Assembly: GCA_900618425.1 (NCBI GenBank)
Contig: UZAN01040276.1
Span: 28,919 to 69,153, forward strand
From: Echinostoma caproni
Taxonomy: Eukaryota > Platyhelminthes > Trematoda > Plagiorchiida > Echinostomatidae
Length of the DNA: 40,235 bases
Reading direction: 5' to 3'
Positions 1 to 9,887 of the stretch are shown in pieces; positions within the stretch are counted from its first letter, which is position 1, and every line of letters starts with the position of its first letter. The position numbers and the translations under genes are program-made. Under the pieces are notes generated by a model. That model saw only the letters and a program-made list of their open reading frames with translations. It was not told the origin of the DNA and ran no database searches.

Positions 1-346
1 AAAACCAACAATATTTTGATTCACTATGCACTTGTACTGCAATAATTAGTGTATATTCTATCTTTATTGATTGCCATTTCTGAAATTTCATTGCAGAATT
101 TCATAATTTTCTGGGAATTTGACACTGACGTGCGTAAAGAGGTTGTTGACTGGGGTTTATAATAAACTTCATATTGTGTGACTGAACGGAGCACGATCGA
201 ATTGCGGATAAGAAGTGTAACTACTTCCAACATTTGAGTAGCATACTTCTGGATGACACGGCATAGACACTCGTGGTAACCGCCGTCTTATTAGGTCTTA
301 CACAGCATTTAAAAGTCTGTGCTGACATTTTCATTGCTGTTGACAG
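1..346. other. No gene seen
   Basis: AT-rich sequence without a recognised feature before the candidate exon at 347. Confidence 0.6.
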
Positions 347-507
347 TCAAACAGATTGCTTATATGAACCGACTTAGGTGTGGACTGAAACCGATTCCTG
401 CTGTTTTGCATACCAACTTCGATGCACTAACGGAACCGAGTGATCCAAGGACGTGGAAGAGGGAAAAATTGACAACTCACTTACAAAACAGAGCACTGGT
501 GATATAG
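347..507 (+). CDS. Candidate exon near window start
   Basis: The acceptor CATTGCTGTTGACAG ends at 346, with a pyrimidine-rich lead. The frame is open 52 codons to TAG at 505-507, with a possible donor GTGATA at 499. The peptide includes LRCGLKPIPAVLHTNFD and LTEPSDPRTWKREK, protein-like and more polar than neighbouring frames. No family recognised. Confidence 0.25.
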
Positions 508-562
508 AGAAACATACGGGACACAGTTTCTTTTGTGCAGAGCGGAGTTAATTAATATTTAA

Positions 563-1000
563 ATGGTATTTGACTTGACCTCCTGCCATGCTTTTTTCGA
601 CTGCATTCTAATAGTACCCGTCAAAGAATACGTTCCACTTTTAACACCTTATGCACTCAGTTTTGTATGCGCAATAGACCACCACGGCAACGACAGCCGG
701 TTCACTGATCGGATGGCAAGGTATGAATCTGACAAGATGATTTTTCCGCTGAACGCGTGTCATTTCCGAGCTGATTACGACAAACGGGTTACTGGGTTCA
801 TCGTAAAAACCTTGTTTTACTCATATAAAAGCAAGAAAAACGACAGAGTAACATGCGCCCTTTGTCATCATGGTGCAACGATATTAGAACAAGAACATCA
901 TCGGCATCCATGGCATTGGTTTTTCCTCGTTGGTATTTGCTTTCTAAACGAACGTTCAGCAAAGAACATTGAACATGTTCGAAAAACGATGACAAGTTAG
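563..1000 (+). CDS. Longest open frame (145 codons), with an exon-like core
   Basis: This is the longest uninterrupted frame in the window, MVFDLTSCHAFF to TAG. As a whole it has no recognisable domain, and at this size it could be chance. Inside it, 661-720 is bounded by a pyrimidine-rich acceptor ending ACTCAG (660) and a good donor, CAAG then GTATGA (721). It encodes VCAIDHHGNDSRFTDRMA in this frame. The 60-nt piece is the more likely exon. Confidence 0.2.
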   Translation: MVFDLTSCHAFFDCILIVPVKEYVPLLTPYALSFVCAIDHHGNDSRFTDRMARYESDKMIFPLNACHFRADYDKRVTGFIVKTLFYSYKSKKNDRVTCALCHHGATILEQEHHRHPWHWFFLVGICFLNERSAKNIEHVRKTMTS

Positions 1001-2809
1001 TAGCATCCGTCTATTTACGGAGTGTGCCTGTGAGGTCATTGGTGCCGCTCACGTTTGTAATAGAACATATGAAATGTTTCATTTGCAATTGATTTTGTCA
1101 TAAAACAACCAATCGATAATTGTCTCTAGAAATTTAGTCCTTAGTCGGTAGCTAACTGATCATCTGTTACGCGAGGAAATTTCACGTAATGGATGTATTA
1201 TGAATTTTTACAGTAGCTCTGCCCACCAAAATATAATGACGATGTTAAAATCCAAATAATAAAGCAGTGATCCAAAAACAAAAGCGAGCTCTGTCGTATT
1301 CGCGAAACATCGATTTCGGTAGTGTGTATTCATATGAAGCCAATAAATGAATTTTTCTTTTGACACAGCATCAGGTCAACCGTTTAGTTGATTTGGAAGA
1401 TTTATCTTTCCGTTTCTCGCATCCTTGGTTTTTAAGATCTCAAAACATCAATCAAATAAATGTGACAAAGGACTTAAAGTGTAGAAAATGTGTACTAAAT
1501 TTCACTTTCATGTATGAAAAAAGAGTATTTTTCGGCAGCTTTGACGTTTTTTTTCGACAAAAGATAATGTTGTCTACTACATTCACATGTGGTTATATTA
1601 TTGCAATTATGAAGTGCGTGGCAGAAATGCGGAGTATAATCCAGGTACCGCAAAACCATCATAGTTTGTCTGATTTCGGATAGGGAGCTCAAACTTATTG
1701 TGATAAGTTTGTTTTAATCTTAGAAATATGGGCAAGTTTGTTCAGGTCTTAGGAGAAATTACTTTGGCAGAGGAAAATCGACCAAAATTTGGACACATGA
1801 TGACAGTGGTGCTCGGGCAGTTAAGGTTGTCTAATAGTATCCCCAAAAGAAGTGTGATCAAAACACACCAAATTCAACTGACTTGCCTCAATTTTTGCGT
1901 GAAGGAGCCTTTCAATTGATTATTCTTCCCTTACAAAAAATTGTTTACAACATTAGGTATGTTCAATAAAAAGTTATAAAACTACTTTAAGTGACAATAA
2001 CTTTGCTTTCTGTTCAAACACAGCTAAGCGTTTTGTGATTTAAGAGAAACATGATTGGTCGCACTCAAAACCTAAGCACTATTATCAGCAAATGAGCAAT
2101 CATGGACAGGAATCAAAAACAAAATCTTTATTATGGTTGCTACTCTGAAGGTATTATCGTGGGAGTTGCAGCCGTTCGAAGAACACAAACAACCCCCAAA
2201 TGTAGCGCAGTGGAATGATTGCAATTCACAGTGTTGCGTGTGAATAAATCTTCATTTGATTTGAGTGCATCAGTTGTTTCAGATGTTATAAGCCTTACCA
2301 GCTACCTTGGTTAATCAAACGCTTCTGTGTTGAAGATACATTTACGGTGACGGCAACAGGGTCGAAGTTGTTTAAAGCTAGGCGTGCATTTTAGATATCA
2401 ACCAATGATTTTCATCCCTGATGTGGTCTAAGGTCCACAATTCTTCATTTCCTAAAAGGAAGTCGTTGATTTCATCACTGCCTTCTACCAAAAACCAGAT
2501 TGAACTGATTTTTAACAAGCTAAGTTGTTCGAGCGAATTTGGACAAAAAACAAATAGATGGAAAATAAGCATTCGTTGACCAGCATATTAAAAAACGCAT
2601 CTTGATAATTATTACTACTATCACTCAGCTGAAAGGGTGGGACAACCCACTAGGAGAGATCACATGTTACCAGTTCATTAATCAATGAAACTGAACATAA
2701 CCTTCAAACACATTTACCTTTTATGACACATTTGAAACTGTTGAATAAGTCTGTTAAACGCCCACTTATCAAGAATTACAAATTATAATAAATCACAGGA
2801 TGAAGTTGT
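1001..2809. other. Mostly featureless AT-rich stretch
   Basis: Apart from the weak exon candidate at 1370, two overlapping open readings follow an acceptor-like TTTGTTTTAATCTTAG (about 1724). One starts KYGQVCSGLRRNYFGRG, the other MGKFVQVLGEITLAEEN. Neither is recognised. Nothing else seen. Confidence 0.5.
1370..1452 (+). CDS. Weak candidate exon
   Basis: The acceptor-like TTTTTCTTTTGACACAG ends at 1368 or 1369 depending on alignment. It is followed by an open frame reading HQVNRLVDLEDLSFRFSHP. The open frame continues to 1683, but later residues look random and no good donor is seen. Low support. Confidence 0.15.
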
Positions 2810-3250
2810 TCGGTGAATGGCCGGGGAGTAAAATTACCTCAATCGAGACCTAAAACACGGCGGGACAGCAGGCGCTGGGTTCTCACGGACGGACACCCCA
2901 TTTTTAGACCGACATAAATGTTGTTCTAAGGGGTATGCATATTCGCTTTACTGTAGACAAACACACTGAATGATCGTACTGTGGGGGCCCATCTGCCTGT
3001 GAGTCACGGCCCAGATAGCGCACCGTGTTCCGTTCTGTATTGTCGCGTCAAGATTGATCTGAAAGTCTGCCATGGGGCATAGCGAAGGACAGAGGGATAT
3101 CTTGAGTGACAGGTCGAGAGACACGAAGGAACAGGCAGAGGACTGAGCGCACCAGTGAGTAAAAGTGTGCCTGCATGAATGACAGTTGTCTAATGAAGTC
3201 GTGGGTTAGACTAATGGGAAAATATTGTGGATCTCTCATGTTCGCTGTAC
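2810..3250. other. GC-richer island
   Basis: Base composition shifts visibly here, with CpG-containing stretches (for example at 2856-2900 and 2985-3060). A short plus-strand frame starts at an ATG in good context (GCCATGGGG at 3070, 23 codons) before a GTGAGT at 3156. This could be a promoter-proximal exon or an old repeat. No domain recognised. Confidence 0.35.
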
Positions 3251-5186
3251 AGCGCAGAGACAGATAAAATCAATAAAGGCACATTTATGAACGAGGCATC
3301 GAAGCACAGTAGTAGAAAACAAGTTGTGAGACAAAGAGAACCCCTACTAAAAATCACCAAACTTTTATAGCTGTTACCTTAGGACTACATATGGCAGGGT
3401 GCTTGAATCATATTCAATGTCGGTTAAGGCTTCCTTAAAGGAATCTGAGTATCACCCAGCTCATTAGTATTTTCTGTTCTAATGAATAGCTATATATATA
3501 TAACAATATTTACCTTTATGACAAATCATCCTAACCTTCGTGTTACAGGCACTAAAGAGATGCAGCATTCATCGAACAGGAACTGGCATTCCTTTAACGG
3601 TCACGCGCTAATCGCATTTGTTTTTCTCTCTCGATCACGTCCTCTCAAGTAAACCTTCCAAGTATTTTACCCAAGTATCTGTTCACGAAAGGGTTCCGGC
3701 AACCACGATAAATAAGATTATTATTGATGAGAATTAACACGGTTCCATTTCAAAGTTGGACGGAGGATTGAGTTTATTGAAATATGACTATCACGGCGTA
3801 CTCATAAAAGGCACGGAAAGAATTTTCTCATATTTTGAATGTATTTCATATTTGTTTTATCTTCCTCAGACTCAAGTCACTATATGTGGTCACGAGGAAG
3901 TAAAATGTCATTTAAAACCTCTTTTCAATGTGCACTTTCATAAAACGATTTACTTTTTTTACATAGCGCATTTATTGCTTCGTAACTTTCTGCCCAAATA
4001 AGGTATTGGTTCAAAATCTGATCCTGTGCATTTTAACTTCTTTCACTTTGATTGATTTGATCCAGTTATTACAGATTTTATTGGGACTTGTTTGATGATA
4101 AATGTCTAAACCAAAGTTTATCTGAAATGGCAGCTTTCTGCAAATGAAGAATTGGTAGTTAATAGTCATGCAACGAACAACGGCAGAGCTCAACTTTCTA
4201 TTGCGGGGTAAACACAAATGTCAAAACCCATTAAAGTGCTCAAGAAATGATAACTGCAACAGCTGTTAAGAGACACTGTTGGGGTAGGAGTAAGTCGACG
4301 ATTGCGCAACGATGTGACTTCATTGTGTTTGTGGTATACACCAGAAGATTTTGCACAGACCTCGAATGCTATAGCTGTTTTCCCGTGAGTATAAACTGAA
4401 CAACGAGCAAAATCTATCGAGTTTGATACATTTGTCGGTCAAAAGATCTTTCTGTATTTACTTCCAAACCAAAACTTTTGATCTATGAAAGAAAAGCATT
4501 GGTAATTTCAAACTTAATTACTCCTCTTTGTTTAAATTCAACCATACAAATCAGTAAAAGAAATCCGTCGTTATTGAGTTACGTAAAATTAAAAGGACAA
4601 CGATTACCGCAAGACTAGATCATTTACACCTTGTTGGCTCCTAGTCTGACTGAAGCTGCCGTGGATCCTGGTGAAAAGAGACAATTACATTGCTTACAGT
4701 CGGGAAATACAACTTGGGATCTAAGGCCGGTTAGTTGTAATAAGTTTACCATGAAAATTACTAATTACACGTTTCTCTTTTAATCACAAACGCATCTACC
4801 ACTAAAAAGAAAATTGCCTATACTCATATAATTTGGAGTTCCGCAGCAGAGCACAATGAACCCGTTTGTGCGACTTCTATGAGTGCGCTGGTCCCTTCTA
4901 GCATTTCCGCAAAAACCGTCTCCGCGGACCTGTTTTCTCAGAACCAGAGAAATCAACAATGACACGATTAAGTGATCGATTATGCAAATCAACTGCGATC
5001 CATGACAAATATCTGAGGTGTAGTGAGTCACTTTTTTCATAAAGCTATACTGAATTCAGGATAGCGTTCCAAGCAATCGATAGAAGGATAATATAAGCCA
5101 AACAGTCTCCAGGGTAATACCGTCTGGTGTTATTATCCGTTTTAGAGGTCTTTGCGGCATTAGGTTATCCATTGACGGGTAACGTA
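3251..5186. other. No gene seen
   Basis: AT-rich sequence with a 12-nt TA run at 3491-3502 and short random frames. No supported feature. Confidence 0.6.
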
Positions 5187-5206
5187 GTTGTTGTTGTTGT
5201 TGTTGT
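5187..5206 (+). repeat. GTT microsatellite
   Basis: Uninterrupted GTT repeat of 20 nt (six and two-thirds units). It is followed after about 250 nt by the palindromic inserts. Confidence 0.95.
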
Positions 5207-5458
5207 CCATTAAAAGAAGTTACGGCGACTGTGAGAACTTTGAGGACATTGAACAGTTTTTACATCGGAATAAAAAGCCACTTGGTATACCTATCGTAAC
5301 TCATATATTAAGAACGTCTGTTGCGCGCATCGACGTGTTTTGTTTTAAACTTCGGACATTTCAGTAATTAGAGAGGTGGAGGACATATTGTTGTTCGGAG
5401 TTATTAAACCAACAATTGGTTGTCGAAGTTAAACAGCAAAACAACTGAAATTATATTT
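5207..5458. other. Spacer before palindromic inserts
   Basis: No supported feature between the GTT microsatellite and the first flanking repeat at 5459. Confidence 0.6.
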
Positions 5459-5470
5459 AAATAAATAACT

Positions 5471-5646
5471 GAGGGGGTGGATTAGGGGACACATTGGTCA
5501 CTCCTTCTCATATTCAGATAAGAACGGGTTTCGTAAGTGTTGATAATTGATTTGCGATGACCCAAATAAATTATCAACACTTACGTAACCAATTCTTATC
5601 TGAACATGAGAACGAGTGACAAATATGTCCCTACCCCACCCCTTTG
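5471..5646. repeat. Large imperfect palindrome (about 80-nt arms)
   Basis: The arms are centred near 5558/5559. The inner 15 nt (CGTAAGTGTTGATAA at 5532-5546 with its complement at 5571-5585) pair perfectly. Outward, both arms carry TTCAGATAAGAA, TTCTCAT, GTCACTC and a G-rich end (complement C-rich at about 5630-5642), with scattered mismatches and small indels. The single-stranded product would be a hairpin of about 170 nt. It resembles a MITE or foldback element. No open frame or transposase is present. Confidence 0.75.
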
Positions 5647-5683
5647 TTTTGATTATTTGACCTCGACTGTTTCACCCCAACAC
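5472..5683. mobile_element. Probable foldback insertion with 13-bp flanking repeats
   Basis: The sequence AAATAAATAACTG occurs at 5459-5471 and again at 5684-5696, directly flanking a 212-nt segment that contains the large palindrome plus about 37 nt on its right. This fits an insertion with a 13-bp target duplication. The repeat is AT-rich, so coincidence is possible. The neighbouring T-arm palindrome 34 nt away has the same kind of flanking repeat, which strengthens the reading. Confidence 0.4.
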
Positions 5684-5729
5684 AAATAAATAACTGTTTG
5701 TAGACAACGAACCAAAGATATTTTACTGT

Positions 5730-5836
5730 TAAAATTGTTGTTTGACAGATTTGAAGTTTGTATGTTGATTGTGAAAAGTTCACCAGCCTCGGTGGGTTCG
5801 AATCCCACCGAGGCCACTGAACTTTTCACAATCAAC
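5730..5836. mobile_element. Probable short palindromic insertion with 12-bp flanking repeats
   Basis: This is the segment between the two ATATTTTACTGT copies (5718-5729, 5837-5848). It holds 31 nt of unpaired sequence on the left, then the T-arm palindrome, whose right arm overlaps the right repeat by three bases. A 12-bp target duplication fits L1/RTE-like target-primed retroposition better than most cut-and-paste transposons. A strand can be proposed only from the B box, which is canonical on the plus strand. No coding capacity. Confidence 0.45.
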
Positions 5837-5839
5837 ATA
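5761..5839. repeat. Perfect-arm palindrome capped by a tRNA T-arm
   Basis: Arms of 22 nt (5761-5782 and 5818-5839) are perfect reverse complements. Inside them, after three mismatched positions on each side, lies an 11-bp stem (5786-5796 with 5804-5814) closed by the seven-base loop TTCGAAT. Stem and loop contain the canonical B box GGTTCGAATCC and look exactly like a lengthened tRNA T-arm. No matching A box is visible upstream. The 12-bp direct repeat ATATTTTACTGT occurs at 5718-5729 and 5837-5848, bracketing the structure like a target-site duplication. The near-perfect arms suggest a recent insertion or ongoing conversion. Calling it a mobile element is inference. Confidence 0.8.
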
Positions 5840-5848
5840 TTTTACTGT

Positions 5849-8582
5849 AACTTCACTCGGGTATCTTCTTCTATTAAAGTGAGGTTGGCTTTCACTTAAA
5901 GCGTTTGCTTTTCTACATCAGCGCTGCTCATTCTTATAACCTCAGTTCTGGGACAGTGTAACTGTCTTTGAATAACGTTGGTCAAAGCACCAACCAAATG
6001 AAAACATGTTGTTGAACCTTTCTGACAAATTTCTAATGAAATGCTTAGATATGTGAAAAGGTTCGATAAATAAATTTATTGTTTGGTAGAAACTAATGTT
6101 TGCGCTCATTTTGTAATTTAGATGAAATTGAAACAAATAAATTATACAATCTGGTCTGGTTGAGAACAATGTTTAGCAGCCTTTCGAACGAACCGTTTAA
6201 TACAACTCGATTAGCGGGTGCGTAAAGTCTTCGTTTCTTTGAAACAAATCCTGCGTTTCCATGATAATGTAAGAGATCATTTTGAGCCAAATCTGAGCCC
6301 CTGCAGAATAAAAAGATATGGAATTTTTGATCAGATTTTATCAAATTTATTATCAGCTTCCCTCATTTGAATGTATTTTAGTGATTTTTAAGGATTTGCC
6401 AAGGACACAGACGGTAAAATAACGCTTAGACAAATGTGAGTTGTTCGTCAAATCTCCAACAAAGTTAAAATACATTTTTTGTCAATAAAATTTTATCGGA
6501 CAATTGTTTGCAGATTCTGTTAGTCTCACAGCCACATGGGACAACCAAGTAAATCTTTTGCGGTCGAAATAGCATCCCATATTAACACCTATTCCCTTTC
6601 GGTATTATTACTGAGTTTGTCGCCCAAATTACCAAAGCTCAAAAGGGTGATATTTATATGAACAGTTTCGGTAGCAAAACATTAATGGCCAAGGGAAAGA
6701 AACTTTTTTCTTGCCTTTTTAACTGAGGGATGATTAGAGAATTAAATCACGTAGTTCAATTGAAAATCTTCAAGGGAAATTTCTTCACCGACAATAATTA
6801 TCCAATAGACCTCCCTTCGGCAAACTGGTTTGATTGCTATATCAAAGCGAGCAGGACAAAATAGAGCAATCAGGAAACAGAACAGTCAGGAAACTGTAGT
6901 TTATGCCCAAGGAAACAATGAACAACTGTCATCAGCTGAATACTCCAACTTACTATTGTTGTGAGATAATACTCATTTGTGAGTAGTGGATAACATAGTT
7001 GCTGATTACTTTCGAAGGTCAAAAAGATTAGGAAAACCACCGAGGGAAAATTGCTGTGTCTCAGTGAATAACTATGGATTGCAACGTTCAATACCCACAA
7101 TGCGGCTAGGAACTGCGACGGTGTTTCTGATGAAGCGTTTCTGTGTTATGTATGCTAAACTACTGATCTCCCATCCGTTATCCTCTGTCAACGTCTATCT
7201 ACCACCACTGCCTTCTAGAATTACAACACTATGATAATGAGATACGGGTGAACACATATGTGGTTTAACAAGAACGTAAGAGTAGCCAAAGACGATCGAA
7301 TTTTTGTTTTCCATCATAGAGTCATAATACAGCACATGCAAGTATATGTAAAACTACCGAATTGGGAATCCAAACCAAACATGAATATCTGTAGATCAAG
7401 TCTTAATAGAAAAGATGGCCGTCTTTTTCGGTAGAAAATAATTAGTGAAACCTCATAGAACTCGCGAAGTGAAACAAACAACATAGGGTAGGGATACATA
7501 GTGCAAAATGCCAAGAAAAAGCAAACGTCTTTACCAAAACATTATATTTTGAATAGTGTTTTGGTTCCATGTGTGTTTCTTTCGGGAATAAGCATATGAG
7601 AAAGTAGAGCTGTCCAACCGCGACCCCCACTTAGTTTCCTGCATAAAGGAAAGTTTTTTTCTTCAAAATATTTGTATATTGCTTTTTATATTGTGCTCCA
7701 GAAAAATAACTGTAAAATCTACTTTGGTAGCAGAAAGTTATCGAAACTAGTGCATAATCCAAATCAGTAAGTAGCAGTTTTGATCAAACGACGAATAACG
7801 AATAAATATTTTTTACTTGCAACACAGATGAGCTTGTCAAACCGAAACGCAAATTAATGTTTCGCAAGATCAACGTTATTATGAAGTCAAACGGCTTTTT
7901 CTAAATTCTCTTCAAGTCTATTCGACAATCTCTTACAGTAGTATATTTGAAAATAATAAACTGACATCTAGGGATGCCTGTGTTACATAGCTATTCTGGT
8001 GGATACAATGGATAGAATGGGAATAAAAGCCTCCATAGGCTGCACTTGTTGATTCTTTTTTACCTAGTTTAAGCAGGTCAGTTCGCGAAATTGCCGTAGC
8101 AGAGAAGTACTCGAGTAATAAAGTGCGATGCTGTGATGCCCCGTCCTTGTTGATCATAGATTCTTAGTACAGTCGAAGAACTGTGTTTTCGACAGATCTA
8201 ATTATTTCTTAGGTGGTTGAATCTATTGTTTGATTTTTCTTGGTTGGTTTGAGCACTCGTGTTATTCTCTTCTCTTGCTCTTCTTTCTGCTATTTGGTAT
8301 ACTGTCCCTGATTATTTTGGTCAACTCAGGCAGATATTCTGTTCATTTTGGTGCATGTGCTGTGACCCTATATCAGGTCTCACATTCATCACGTTCTCTT
8401 TGCTATCCTGGCTTTTACCTCCACGAAATGCTACTACATTAGAAGATATTTGCCATACGTGTATACTTTAGATGCCAAAACTATGCCTTTATCAATCCGG
8501 ATTGAAATTATTCAGTCTCGAGTTAGGTTAATGGTATCAGAGACGCTGAGTGCCCTTTGACGTTTTCGTGTTCTGCTTGCAG
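5849..8582. other. No gene seen
   Basis: AT-rich. Overlapping plus-strand frames at 8230-8471 are hydrophobic and T-rich, as expected of pyrimidine-rich intron sequence. No supported feature. Confidence 0.6.
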
Positions 8583-8905
8583 CTCCAACTGTCGAACTGC
8601 AAACATTGATGTTTGCTACGAACAGTTTTATACGAAACTTCATATTCATCTTGTTAGTGGAACACGAATTCTTGGTCCATTTGGAGATGTGAAAATATTC
8701 TCGTTTGAGTGATAAAGATAATACAGGTTATTAACCAACGTACTTTGTTCTTTATCCACCAGTTGAATGTCTCCCAATTTACTGTAGGAAAAGGAAACCC
8801 AGATGTGAGGAAAAAAGAATTCTTCGGAACAAAACTACGTAGCTTTACTAATTGGTATACGGATGTTACAGTGCGTGAACAATTGGTGTTTGTGGTTGTG
8901 AATAA
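8583..8905 (+). CDS. Candidate pair of exons around a 74-nt intron
   Basis: Exon A (8583-8688) follows the acceptor TTCGTGTTCTGCTTGCAG and is open in one frame (peptide NIDVCYEQFYTKLHIHLVS, then GTRILGPFGD). A possible donor GTGAAA gives phase 0. Exon B (8763-8905) follows TTTGTTCTTTATCCACCAG, is open in phase 0 (SQFTVGKGNPDVRKKEF, then REQLVFVVVN) and ends at a consensus donor GTGAGT. The 74-nt intron is short but plausible. A third possible piece is 9719-9772, between an acceptor GCAG and another GTGAGT, open in the matching phase. Function unknown. Chance cannot be excluded. Confidence 0.28.
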
Positions 8906-9709
8906 GTGAGTCTGTGAATAAATTATTTGATCATCCGTAGATTATAAGCAAATTGCTAAGGTTGGGCCATGCTCTTCGTAATTTATTTATGGGTGCAAAG
9001 AGAGGGCGATTGCGCAGACAGACTGTCACACCTAACAGTTGAAAATATGAGAACTCGACCTCTTGGTATCACCTTTCATTTGGTTGGAGGAAAATCATTG
9101 TGGGCATTGACTGTGATTAGACAATAGCAAAATGATGTTACGTGCGGCGATTCATCTAGCTAGGTTGGTAACTCTTGAAGCCAGCAAACGGATGCACGAT
9201 GCAGCTACATGCAATATAAGGTAAACGGAAAAAATATCAACCAATGGAATTTGTGTTTCATCCAATATTCATCCGAAGGTTTATTTGACTAAATCAGAAA
9301 AAGGACTCGTGTCGCGACAAAGGCTGTTTGCCGGTTGATGGGACACCATTGCATTTTGGACGCACTCATAAATCAAAACAGTTTGATACAATACGAGCCG
9401 ACATGGCTTATCGCAGACCGATCAAATAGTATGAGATGAATGCGTGATACTGTGGTTGCTCGGTCATTCGGGGTCGGAAAATTACAGGTTTGAACGAAAT
9501 GAACCGTGACTAATCGAATCGAAGTGGTATCGGTATATCCACTCTCTTGCTTCGCTGTTGTCTAGTCTCACCATTCCTCTGTGTCTCATAAATACGCCAG
9601 CTCCCTGGTTTGCTACGGACCCGAAAACTGCTGTCAGGTCTTCCTTATCCAGTTCAAATACATATTCGAAAGGCGGTTGTAAATGAAATGACGCTGGTTC
9701 TAGATTAAT
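8906..9709. other. No gene seen
   Basis: Mixed-composition sequence between candidate exons. No repeat family recognised. Confidence 0.5.
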
Positions 9710-9887
9710 TTAATGCAGTATTTTCGCACGCACTCCCCCAGCATCATCGACCGGACTGATTGTTGTGACACCGTGAGTAAATTCGAATTCCCACCAGAAG
9801 GTCTCATTTGATTTAATAGCGCGCTCGCACACGTTCATGGAGGAACGCACACGCGCTAGTGCACGCATCCACTTATCCGCTTGCAAC
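9710..9887 (-). CDS. Candidate exon with PH-domain-like C-terminal helix
   Basis: Minus strand. The acceptor ATATTTACCAG ends at 9888, and the frame then stays open to TAA at 9710. The first residues, LQADKWMRALARVRSSMNV, resemble the last helix of a pleckstrin-homology domain, in which a conserved Trp sits in a W-hydrophobic-x-A-hydrophobic pattern. The rest (ETFWWEFEFTHG) is not recognised. The segment is GC-rich relative to its surroundings. On the plus strand the same DNA carries an acceptor-like GCAG and two donor-like sites (GTGAGT at 9773, GTAAAT at 9891), so the strand is uncertain. Confidence 0.22.

Noticed and set aside
563..1000. 145-codon frame as an intact single-exon gene
   Set aside because: Beginning and end look random and there is no domain; only the inner 60 nt has splice support.
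5653..5838. Minus-strand frame with the peptide SVGFEPTEAGELFT
   Set aside because: It is the translation of the T-arm palindrome and its flank, not a protein. A tRNA T-arm read in this frame gives such GFEPT strings.
8230..8471. Two overlapping hydrophobic plus-strand frames (possible membrane protein)
   Set aside because: T- and C-rich sequence gives Phe/Leu/Ser in any frame; both frames look alike and neither has domain or splice support.
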